From Neckera pumila (taxonomy: Eukaryota; Streptophyta; Bryopsida; Hypnales; Neckeraceae): a DNA stretch of 64,000 nt. Numbering within the stretch: the stretch's first letter is position 1; the number at the start of each line of letters is the position of its first letter. Made by a program: the position numbers and the translations under genes. Below the pieces are notes generated by a model, which saw nothing but the letters and a program-made list of their open reading frames with translations, did not search any database and had not been told where the DNA came from. Of the stretch, positions 11,990-22,542 are shown piece after piece. The stretch lies in contig OZ018409.1 of the NCBI GenBank assembly GCA_963969595.1, positions 2,234,501 through 2,298,500 on the forward strand, given 5' to 3'.

Positions 11990-14900
11990 ATGGATTCGTA
12001 CTCTGATTCTTTCCATGTTTTCATCACTCCATATGTTGGCGAGTCCGCCGGGGAAACTGACTCTCAAGAATCTTCTGCATGGACTGCTCCGTTGAGCGAT
12101 GGTGACGTAGTGAGGCTTTACCTTCCGGAGTTTGGCGAAATTGGAGTGGGTTGTGCTATGGAGGCCCGTCCTCAAGGTGAATGGCTGGGTGTGCCGATTC
12201 CTTTCGAGCCGTGGGTATTCGTTCTGGTCAGGCCTTCATTGATCATCCCAAAAGCTCAACATATCAGGGTCTCTTCCTGCTTGAGAGGTCTACAGACGCT
12301 GGGGGAAATTCAAAATAGGACCGTGCTGTAGAGGGCAGCCGACGTGGTGAAGGTCATTGCAGATCCGCATGTCGATGGAAGCCCATTCATTTGTCAGGAT
12401 GACTGGATCGGCCTTGAGGTGCATCAACTGGATTCATTAGGTGTCCTTCAATTGTCAGGTTGAATTACTTGTTGGAGGGCGGATGATTACTTCCAGAGTT
12501 CTACCCTCGGTGAGGGCCACGTAGGTATGACAGTCCTTGATGTTTTCGTGGATAATCCAGACACGATTATGACCCATGCTCGGTGGCCCGTTTTGAGTTG
12601 TTGGTTCACTAGTGGTCGGTGCTTGAAGGATATAGTCGACCACTTCTTCGCCTTCCCTGATGTACCAGATCCTTTGGCTTATTTGGGTGGAAGACAGAAG
12701 GCACCCTATCGCTTTATAGTTCGTCGACCCTCCCTCAGTGAAAAGGAGACAGTATTCAGGCGGAAGACGACGGACTTCAAAATTCAGAAGATAAGCTCGC
12801 AGAACTGCTGCGACAGTCATTGCTGCCAACTTTTCCCCCGTCAAAAATCGCTGAAGATCAGACAGAGATACTTCTCAAAATCATTTGAAGAGCGTCGAGA
12901 GTATGGAGTTGCTGTTGGTGGACAGTTGCATACTGTACAGTGGACACGGAAGCGGAAGTACATTACGTTGGAAGAAGTGGACGTTTGTGCCACAGCGTGG
13001 TACATTATTCACGGAATCCCAAAGTCGACCTATCACAATTACATTGACAAGTACAAGGAAGGCATTGTTTCTTCCACACACGGGAACAAAGGGGTTAAGC
13101 GGCCTCGACTTCAAACTGTGCAGGTCACTGGTATAATGAACGCGATCATCGACAACACTGCTGACTAGATGCTGTACCAAATGCGGTGCATTGGAAATGG
13201 GAGAGTGGACACGCTTAAGTTCCTGCCTATTGGGAACTACTGGAAGCGCGTTCATATTGATGCTAATCAGGTAGTTTGATAAACCCGTCCTTCTCTTGGT
13301 TATGATCATTGATGGATTTGTTGAACTGGAATGTCAACGGGAAATCTCCCGTTGAACCTCTGTACAGGGCCTTCACTTAGTTTGTTCTTTCTGCGAGACA
13401 TCTCCATGAGAAAGTACTCCATGGATACTTCGTTTGGATGGTTCTCTCATTGGGATATCTCCCGATAAATTTTGCTAGAGGACTTGAATGCATTCATCTA
13501 CTCAGCGGGAGATATCTCGATGTTGTTGCCTGTAATCGATTCTTTTCATTGTTGTTGTTCTCTTTGCTCATGTCTCGGCTCATGTTTGTTTCTGAAATCT
13601 CATAGTGTTACTGCCTTCGTTGCTTATGCTTCTGTTTTTCGGAAATTGTAGTTGAATGTGGAGTATGGCCTTCCTCCTGTCAGCGAAGCAGCTGTTAGTA
13701 GAATAAAGAAGGAGCACTTCAACAACGTCTCGATTAAGCCTGTTGATAGCTCTTTTGCAAAGTGTACAAAGTGCGACGAACGACAGCAGTTCATCCTGAA
13801 ATCACCAAAAGGGAGCTCGGACTTTGTGGAATTCATGAAGCAGCAAACTGAACATCTTAATCATCAAGCATCCTGCCGTCATCTATATGCTTCGTGGCGT
13901 GAGGAATCCAGGAGGAACCCTCAAGATATTCTGTGCGTAATTCATGACAAAATGGACACAAGGAAGACGGCTCTTCCAGGAATGCGGTTACAATGAAGGC
14001 CACACAAGGTTGGGGGCAGCTTCCCATGAGTATAACTAGAATGGTGGCTCATGGTCATGCCGATGGTACATATGCACATTATGCACCAACCTGCTGGCCG
14101 GGCGAGTCGAACTTCACCATTTCATCGCTTGCTAGACTGTTCAGGCAACTTGAAGGTCCACCAATTCGGGAGACGGGCGACCTCTTCCCCTATCCGCCTG
14201 CAAATGCAATGTTCGACGCACTACTCAAAGGGAAATCTCGGTGTATGGATGCCTTGAAATTGATTCCACAGGAAGTTCGGCGTGGATCTAGTCCCTTCCT
14301 AACAAGCTCTATCTTCAGCTTAACAACTCCGCCAAGGATAACAAGAACCAGTACCTCATTGCGTTCTTGTCTTTGCTTACTGCGCGAGGAGTCTTCAAGG
14401 AAATTCAGGTCGGTTTCCTTCTAGTCGGACATACTCACGAAGATATTGATGCGTATTTTAGCCACCTGTCGAAGGCTTTAAAGAGCAAGAATACATTTGT
14501 TGTCGCGGACCTCATGAAGTCGTTCATGGAGTCCCAGGAATTGTCATTCATGCTGGAATTCATCCAAGAGGTGGCGGATTTCAAGTCCTTCGTCAAGGGA
14601 TACCTATGCAGTGGCATGACTAAACTAATTGGTTTGGGGGAGATGCACCTTTTCCAGTTCTACGTGAATAGTGATGGAATCCCCGTCATGAAGTACAAAA
14701 AATCTGCAATAGATTCACAGTGGCTACCATTGGATACACCTTCTCGATGCCTATGGAAGAAGGACCACATGGGTCGTGCGACACTCCCTCGAGGTTGTCC
14801 TAAGCCTGTTCCTTTCAAGCCTATGTGGGGTAGCGAAGTTGTGGAAGCCACGGAAAATCAAGAGAAGGCAGTGGAGTCGGCACGGAAAGCGACCTTAAGC

Positions 14901-15578
14901 AAGGGTTTGATTATGTTAGGACTTGAGAAGTACATTGAGTACTAGCAAAACGGAATGTCCAAATGCAAGGGATTTGCGGCCGCCTTCGCGCCATACGTCA
15001 ATTACTGGAAACGTGTGTTGTGTCAGCTCAAAGAGCCCCTTCCCGACTATCCTTTGGAATTGGTTGAAGGCTTTTGGCCAAAGTACAATTGGAGGTTGCA
15101 GGAATCCTTTTGCCAACGGACGACCATCAACCCTGTTGACATGGTTCTTGAAGAAGAGGAATTTGAACCTTATTGCGGACCCGCAAATGAGGCACCAAGG
15201 GAAAGCTTTAATCCTTGGGTTGATATTCGACCGAGTTCATGGGTTCTGCTCAGACCTGAAGACCCCTTAGTATGTGCTGTCTGGCAAGGAAGAACACTGT
15301 CCGACGTCTGCACAGAGTAAGGGCATGAGAACAATGGGAAGTTCATGCTCCAGTATTGGAGACCAGATAATTCTGAAAGTAATTTGGAACTGATGTACCG
15401 AAATTGTTGGTACGAGAAATGGGTTGTTGAGAACAGGCCTCCCACTTGGGTGGACGCATCTTGTGCATTGTACGCCAATTGGTCCAAGAAAGTTAACCCA
15501 AAATCACGTACTATTCCAAAGAAAAGCAGAGAGGCTGCCCAGGCGAATTTGGATAGGGCGAACGAGGCGGACCCTTGA
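11990..15578 (+). pseudogene. Decayed DUF7869-type transposon gene
   Basis: The downstream two thirds match the DUF7869 family as I know it, a probable transposon-encoded family with an RNase H-like acidic-residue pattern. The landmarks appear in order: CATAWYIIHGIPKSTYHNYI with the HGNKG motif (13.0-13.1 kb), HDKMDTRKTALPG (13.95 kb), KLYLQLNNSAKDNKNQYLI (14.3 kb), VGHTHEDIDAYFSHLSK (14.43 kb), and a Trp-rich tail with LELVEGFWPKYNW, PYCGPANEAP and WVDIRPSSWVLLRPED. The first half (GDVVRLYLPEFGEIGVG onward) is unfamiliar but stays in the same frame. Exon 1 runs to 13270 and the intron is 13271-13651. The gene is broken by stops at 12329 (TAG), 12461 (TGA), 13166 (TAG), 14943 (TAG) and 15318 (TAA), and by frameshifts near 13985 and between about 14255 and 14298. 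The substituted Asn in LQLNN may itself damage a catalytic position. The start at 11990 is a guess. Confidence 0.75.
13271..13651 (+). other. Intron of the DUF7869-type remnant, with palindromes
   Basis: The donor is CAG|GTAGTTTG after codon 'N-Q' and the acceptor is AAATTGTAG|TTGAATG. Both lie in phase 0, and the frame resumes directly into the family's next conserved block. The 381-bp intron carries hairpin palindromes at 13333-13357 (CAACGGGAAATCTCCCGTTG), 13446-13469 and 13501-13525, plus a degenerate one near 13400. The first copy differs from the common CATCGGG...CCCGATG by the same change in both arms. Confidence 0.75.
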
Positions 15579-15604
15579 TTGATTAACGTCTCGTGGTCCA
15601 CCAC

Positions 15605-15790
15605 AACTACCGGGAGATCTCCCAGTGCTTTTCTTTGTTCAGTGTGACCGTGGCCGGGCTATCGGGAGATCTCCCGATGCTTCTTTTTGTTCAGTGTGAC
15701 CGTGGCAGGGCTATCGGGAGATTTCCCGATGGTTTCTTTTGTTCAGTGTGACCGTGGCAGGATTGTCGGAAGATTTTCCGATGATTTCTT
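15605..15790. repeat. 52-bp tandem array built around the palindrome
   Basis: About 3.5 units with a 52-bp period. The marker AGTGTGACCG starts at 15641, 15693 and 15745. Each unit carries one hairpin: 15606-15627, 15659-15680, 15713-15732 and 15763-15783. Units two and three have a perfect TATCGGGAG..CTCCCGATG or ATTTCCCGAT arm pair, and the last has TCGGAAG..TTCCGA, altered in both arms. The array starts 27 bp after the remnant gene's final stop, so it lies where the 3' UTR would be. Confidence 0.85.
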
Positions 15791-16187
15791 TTGTTCGGCT
15801 TCATAATGGCACAGTTCGTTTCTTTAATAAAGGGTTTCTATGTCTTTTACGGAAGTTACTAGCACTAGTAGTGGAAGTTGATGTGTGTAGGATGGGTTTA
15901 TTTTATCAAAATATACTAGAATGTCCGGTTCTTCTTATTCCTCGAGGGCACCCTCCAAATCCCATGTTGTAATTGTAGCACATGTCCACGCTCTGTCTCC
16001 TTTGCTATTTTGTCTTTCCTTGTACTCGATCTCCTGTGGGATTACTACAATGTTGCAAGATCCTTTTTTTCTTGCCACTTATTGTTCTCAATATTCATCT
16101 TCACTTGCCACCTTCAAAACCTGCATTCAAACTTCGAGCATCATTCAGAGTTTATATCGTCCCTAACATACAAGTTTGAGTGCAATT

Positions 16188-16610
16188 GACCTCTTGGGGG
16201 TTCTACAGCACACTTAGGAAAATGAACTTGAAGGTATCTGAATATCTTCCGATGTAATGCCTACCACCAAGCATCGCAGGCTATGTACTGATCCGTATTT
16301 ATATTTTATATATATCCTAAGATGCATGTTCATGGGCTTTATTAGACCTCTTGGGGCATGTGAACACTCTCAACAAAATGAACTTCAATGTATCTAGATA
16401 TCTCCCGATGTCTTGCCAAACACCACGCAGCCATTTGAAGGCTATCTACTTTACATTTGCAGTTCATGTATATCCTGAGATCCATGTTGTTGTGCTTCAA
16501 TGGACCTTCCGGGAGCCTTGCAACGCCTTCACAAAAATAAACTTAATTGTGTACAGAAATCTCCCGGTGTATTCCCTAATACCATGCACCGGGAGATTTT
16601 AAATTTTGGA
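16188..16610. repeat. About 157-bp tandem repeat, 2.6 units, with palindrome halves
   Basis: Units begin with GACCTCTTGGGG (16188, 16345) or GACCTTCCGGG (16503) and share AAAATGAACTT, TATCTnnATATCTTCCGATG, CACCA and a TATCCTnAGATnCATGTT block. The palindrome core in each unit is degraded to one good arm (CTCCCGATG). The last unit again ends with CACCGGGAGATTT. Confidence 0.65.
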
Positions 16611-16644
16611 CTTTGAATAGTCCAAAAGTAGTTAAATATGGCAT

Positions 16645-17349
16645 GATTGCAAAAAATACTTGTATTATTTGTTGCATTTTATAACAATACTCATGATTTT
16701 TCTAGAGTACTTTAAAATTAGAAAAAAAAAAAAAAAAAAAATTTAAATATGGCTAATGTATAAACCTTTAACATGAAGGTAACCATCAAAAGAAAAGCCT
16801 AGGAACATTCTCAAAGTAGGAGAACTAGAAACGTGCCAAAATTCAAAAAACTAGATACTTTGATGTTTTGGTTAAAAATAGAATTTTTTTTTAATAAATA
16901 AATAAAAACTGGCCATTTGTAACAAGTCTATCAAGATGGTCATTCACCAAAGGAACTACCAAAAATATGTTTTATATGTTTTAAAATGCAAGTTTAATAA
17001 AGCTCACTTTGTGGACCTCTACACCACATAAAATTAAGTATTTTTAGAAGTCCTTTGGACTATAGCTATAAGACCACCTCTTCTAAATTTCAGCTCCAAA
17101 TTCATTTTTTTGCATATTGCTATAGTACTAAAAATCCCCAAATTGGAATTTCTAACCTAAAATTGGGGGTTGTTTTTAAATATTATTTTTTTTCTAAATA
17201 GAAAAAAAATTAGGAAAGGTTTATAATAGTTGTGAGTACCTTAGCTATAAATTTTGAGTCATTTGGAGCTAGATTGCAAAAGTCATAGCCAAAAAACAAA
17301 AAAGAACGCTAGATGTGATAGAAAATAGGACAAGTGTTTTTTGCAATCA
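16645..17349. mobile_element. Inverted-repeat element with GATTGCAAAAAATACTTGT ends
   Basis: The left end has GATTGCAAAAAATACTTGTA; the right end, reverse-complemented, has GATTGCAAAAAACACTTGTC. The interior is about 0.7 kb, AT-rich and non-coding. No target duplication was clear. It may be a MITE (miniature inverted-repeat element) of unknown class. A sibling follows at 17.7-18.5 kb. Confidence 0.45.
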
Positions 17350-17696
17350 CCCGTTGAACGTACATAGGTATCTTGGGTATGATGGTGTGTATGAAGTTAT
17401 CTTTTAGCAAAAGTTCTTCAATTTTTTATTCAAGGTGTGAATATATAATCCTTTTGTGGGAATATAATCCTTTTTTTGATCAAGAGCATGTATCAAAAGT
17501 TATGCTTCCCTTAAAATTTTAGATAGCCTAGGTAGCTTCAAGTAGCATATGCAAAACTCCTCCTATAATTTTAAAACTTGGCAAATAAACAATTTATATG
17601 ATATAAGATGCACATATCAAAAAAACAATGATGTATAATATGGTCATTGTAAGAAACTTTTTTCTTTCTTTCTGTCCCCTTAGCCTTGGATAGGTG

Positions 17697-18527
17697 CTTG
17701 CAAGAAACACTTGTACTATTTTTTGTGTTTTTTATTTTCAATTTTTTAGTACTATTTGTACTACAAGTCACCTTCAGTGCTCTTGGGGCAATGAATTATA
17801 AAATCTAGACGGCCAATTGGATTTTAGATCTAATATTTTAACAACATATGATATTCATCATTGGATGACAAGGATAGATGGCAATATATAATTTGCCCTT
17901 AAAAATAGTCTACGAATTGCTAGATTGGAGATGCTATATGCCCTTACCAATACTATTGAGTCTTTTTGTGTAATTAGAAATACTATTTTGAGCCATAGGC
18001 TACAATTTATACTTGAAATTAGACTTCCACATTTCTAATTAATAAACTTAGAAAATGACTTAAAAAGTTTATTTTAAATGTGGCCATTGTTGCCAATTAG
18101 AGTAAAGAAGGAAGATAAAAGCTAAAACTAAAATATGATTTTTAATTCAACATAAATTCAACCAATATAACACACTTTAAGCTAATGCAAAACATATTTG
18201 GAACATGTGTTTGGAAATCCCTCTCTTGAAAAGGTGTATTTCTATTAGAAGTGCTAGCTTACCAAATTTGATGGCGTAATTCTTCAAAAAAGGTACTCGA
18301 TAGTACTAAAATCTGCCAAAACCATGTGTGTGACATATATTCAAAATCCAATTTTTCCTATTAAATTACTTTTGAAAAAATTAAAATTATTCAAGTACAT
18401 TTTCTACTACTTTAGGGTTACTATTTAATTTCATATTCATTCAATCATTTTTGAATTACTTATGGCATAAAACAACTTCCGCATTGAACAGGTGACAAAA
18501 AATAGGACAAGTATTTTTTGCAATCAC
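17697..18527. mobile_element. Second inverted-repeat element of the same type
   Basis: The left end is CTTGCAAGAAACACTTGTAC; the right end, reverse-complemented, is GATTGCAAAAAATACTTGTC. A third isolated end-like string (GGTATTTCTTGCAAC) lies near 19170. It has no coding capacity. Outside these ends, 18.5-19.35 kb is AT-rich with nothing recognisable. Confidence 0.4.
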
Positions 18528-19353
18528 CCTCATATTATTTGGATTGTATGTATATTTTTTTTAATTAAATTTATTAAATTTTATAAATGTAGTAGTTGTA
18601 GACATTGAGTAATTTTTTCTCATTTTTTTAATTAGAGGACTATTTTAAAAACTAATTAGATGTCTATTTTGGCCATTTTGGGGGAGGTTAGTACTCTTTC
18701 CTATCCAAAAATGCAAGTTTGAAGGTCAAATTTGGGATACAAGGACTTCAACTAAAGTTACACATATCTACAAGGACATTTTTAAAAAATAATGAAGTGT
18801 CCACCTTACACATGTACCCAAAGTGCACTACCTTTGCACATGTGCAGAGAATACAATTTTTTTTTCTAAAGATGCAAATGGTTGAAAAGAAGCATCTTCA
18901 AATTGGAAAAAATAGATTTTGTAAGTTATTTTTTTTGAATTTTTTTACTATTTTCTAAAAATCAAACTCCATAGTAACTATCTATTTTCTTACATTTTCT
19001 ATGATTCTTTTTTTGTGCATAACTTTTAAAAATAAATTTCTTAAGGCCTGAATTTTCACATGTGTATTAATTTAAATGTTTAAAAATTACTCATATATTG
19101 TTTTTTTAAAACTTATCCCAATAGTCACAATATTCACGGTATAAGGTCATTTTGAGACAAAAATGGCAGGTATTTCTTGCAACAATGTAGTGTAAAAATC
19201 TCTTATAGTAGTCTAGTATATATTAGAAGGGATTTAGGGCCTTTGGAAGGCTGTTTCAGGCCCGTTTGCTAATCTAGCCCATTTCTATAAACAGCAATAC
19301 AAGCTGTCAAAAAATATTTATTTAAAAAATAATAATAATAATCAAATACTATT

Positions 19354-19898
19354 TTAATCCCTAAAAGCCTAAGGATTTTGGACAAAATGCAAATGTGTTA
19401 TAAAATATAAGTTCTAAAACTTTTTGGAAGTTTGCATCAGAGAAGATAATATGAAGTACAAAAAGTAGAAAGCATCTATACGGTCAAAATTATAAAATTA
19501 TTTTTAGATTTTTTAAAAATGAATTTTGAAGATATAACTTAAAAATTCACAAAAAATACAATATCTATTTTTAGCATTTGAATTTTTTTTTGATTGGTCA
19601 AAATTGTGATTTCTAATGATTTGTAAAAAAATGCATGAGATCTAGCTAGTAATGAGAACACCAATACTTTCTCCAAATAGTAAATTTTTCAACACTAGGC
19701 AAATCTAGACACTTTGTACTATTTCTCTTATAGTTTTTGTTTGACCGTAGCGATCTAAGTTTTGAGTATAAATACTGATAGATAACCCAAACGTTTGGCA
19801 AATTTCTTTTTTTTTTTTTTTTTTTTGCTTCTGCCCAAAACTTTTGCCCGAAGTCAGGAAGCTACCAAAAAATGGTCGCTAGACCACTTAGGGGTTAA
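19354..19898. mobile_element. TTAA-ended element, short copy
   Basis: A 545-bp unit. The left end is TTAATCCCTAAAAGCCTAAG and the right end, reverse-complemented, is TTAACCCCTAAGTGGTCTAG. This is the same end signature as the 0.9-kb copies but shorter inside. A T-homopolymer tract at about 19808-19826 lies inside it. It has no coding sequence. Confidence 0.55.
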
Positions 19899-20370
19899 GT
19901 AAGTCACTTTTTGGAACATCTTCATTACAGAGCATTGATCTGATCATCTCTTGTCAAATCCATTATGTTGTCAAGAACAAGTATTTCTACAAATGGAATC
20001 TATTAATTTCTACCCAAGTTTTGATCATGGTATATGTAACAAAATTTTGGCCTATAACATGGTTACCAATCAGGTACACACCAGCCAAATACTAAAAATT
20101 AATGTCTCACTTTTTATATATAAGCATACATCTTGAGAGATAATGCTTAGAAGCTTTATATTTTAAAATGCAATAAAGAGGCTTTTAAAAGCCTTATAAT
20201 ATTTTTCCAAAAAACAACATCCTATACAAGGGTTTTTTTCTTTTCCAAGAAAGACAAGTGAGAGTGTTGGATCAAAAAATTGCTATTTGTGAGCTTCTAA
20301 GCGATTTTACAAGGACAAGGGCCTCACCTGCATCCATGGACCAAAACAAACAATTAGTGTGATCTGGTAT

Positions 20371-21591
20371 CATAAGAATTGTGCGTTTTTTGAAATGTCA
20401 GAAAAATTGGTATTGATTTTTTTTTTGACATTGGTTGCCTTTGCATAGACGTCACCTAAAATTTGTTATAATTGACAAGCAAAAATGCATTGTGTTGCAC
20501 AGAAATATGCTAAATTAGGGCTCTTTTCTTTTGACATCCTAAAAAATAGGGTCTTCCAAGGTTTTTATGATGCACCATTTGGCAGATACGAGGGAAAAAA
20601 TTGTGATTTGTACCCCTTCAAATCTGACGTGGCACCCATTATTTGCTGACGTGGATAATAGAACATGGCGTTCTTCCAGCTGAAGTGATGTTCTAATAGA
20701 CGTTTCTTTTTATGCGCCACATTGTGCTAATATTTTTTTTTGAAATGTCAATTTAGATATCTAGATAGACATTTTTTGAAACATTGATTGCTGAATATGG
20801 TACCCATCAATTAGTCAATAGAAAATAATTATTTAAAAATAAATAAAGCATTAAGAAAATAATCAAGAACATTGTTGAATCATGAACTCAACATCCATTA
20901 AAAAAAACTTACCATCTACCATCAAAAGGATTTTTGATGGCCAAATGAAGGAATTACTTCATTGACAATTTGCGAGAATGAAGGGTTAAGAGGTCCTATT
21001 TATATCCATTGTCTGTCCATAGTGAGACAAAAGATATGGGATAACTAGGATGTGGGAACTTGACCATTGTAAGACTCAACTTTGTTTCAGATGTCTAGAT
21101 GTTGTTTCAGATATCTAGATGTTATTTTAAACATCTAGACTATGTTGTTTAAAATATGTTACATTGAACACAATTTGTGTTTAAAATATTCCATATGGGT
21201 TGTCAATCTTCCTACCACCCCACTTGTATATAGAGATTCTTCTTTCATCCATGGTGCACATCCATCCATTGCTATGCCACATTAGCATTTTATCATAGAC
21301 CATAGTAATTTTCATTGATTTATCCATAGTCAAAATAGATTTGCTTGCTGACGTGGTAGACTATGTTTTTTTTAACGTTCCAAAAAACATCACTATGTCT
21401 TCATCAATATCAAATAAAATGTCAAAGTCAAATATAACATCAGCTTAGATTTTTAGTAAAAAGCCAATGTTCTCTGCAAAGTCCACAAAAATCTACCTTG
21501 TTGGGCCAGATGTCCTTTGAAATCTTCATGTTTTATCAGACATTATGCATTAGTGGTAAAACATTGCCAAAAATGTGGGTTTTTTACGGTG
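20371..21591. mobile_element. Diverged CACTA-like element
   Basis: The ends are degraded relatives of the clean CACTA element at 27.6 kb: left CATAAGAATTGTGCGTTTTT, right AATGTGGGTTTTTTACGGTG. The interior shares GATGTCTAGATGTT and TCTAGATGT-type subterminal motifs, ACGTGGCA boxes, and the phrase CCACTTGTATA preceded by a CCATATrG..GT block. It has lost the canonical CACTA and I could not settle the target duplication. Confidence 0.45.
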
Positions 21592-21797
21592 TTAGTAGCG
21601 AGAAAAGCTATGGCTTGAAACATGGCAACCCTATTGCAAGCCAACTGCATGTACAACAAAGGAACTCAACCCAAGCAATCCAATTAGAGAAACAAGAGTA
21701 GCTTTTAGAAGGTATACATGGTCCTTGTGATTTAGAACATCCATCATGCCATCAATGGGACAGTTAGGTACGGTAAATGGGGTTGATTACAAGGAAC

Positions 21798-22542
21798 TTA
21801 ACCTTGGAGCGCCGTGGACGCCATTCCATGGTGTTCCGATGACAATACTGTTCCACTAAGAAAAATTCAAAAGCATCTTTTCATCCTCCTTTCCTTGTTG
21901 ACCTTTCACATTGGGTTATGAAGAGCACCCAATTGAATTTTTACTCTTTCTAATTTTTGTCTTCATGGAAATGAGAAGCTAATAAAAAGACGAATCACAA
22001 AATATGCTATTTTAGAGTATTTTGGGGAGTTGTTGCTCCTTGCTTTAAATCTGAAATTTCTCCACAAAATTGATATTTTTTGAGTTTGAGTCAAACTAAC
22101 AAAATGAAGGTCATCTACTCTAGTTTCTACTCCGATTTGAATTTTGAAAAAATTCCTAATATTGCATATTTTATTGCAATTTGAACATTGGGTGTATTCT
22201 CAATGTCTATTATTTTCTATTTATAGAATGATACGGAAATTGAGTTTGCACCATGATGTTTGTCATTGTGATATACACTTATGGTGAAAATTTCAAATTT
22301 TTTCAGATATTTTTTCTATTTAATATGATTTTTCTTCACTTTTTCTTCAAAAATTCTTAAAAAGAATAACTTTCCACATAAAAAGTCTAAATTTTTTCTG
22401 AAGTAAAGAAGACATGTACTTTCATCTCTAAAAAATAAATATAAAATTTTTCATATGTATCTAGTTGCCAAATGGTAGCAAATTGAGTAACGGACAATGA
22501 GGTTTGAAATCAATGGTCATGGGTCCGTCATTTAGGGGTTAA
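21798..22542. repeat. Probable TTAA-family relative
   Basis: The right boundary is clear: CATTTAGGGGTTAA at 22529-22542. A possible left boundary is TTAACCTTGGAGCG at 21798, which matches the family end only weakly. A further end-like TTAATCCCTAAGCGCTCC lies near 22681. From here to 26470 the sequence is AT-rich with no gene or clear element. Confidence 0.3.

Noticed and set aside
12455..12844. Minus-strand open frame of 129 codons with convincing protein-like composition
   Set aside because: It lies opposite the plus-strand frame that runs in one phase from 11990 to 13270 between two clearly plus-coded blocks. A single continuous plus-strand gene is simpler. The ambiguity is real and a homology search would settle it.
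12329..15320. TAG as a reassigned or read-through codon
   Set aside because: The same genes also carry TAA, TGA and frameshifts, and PSBP uses normal coding without internal TAG. Decay explains all of it.
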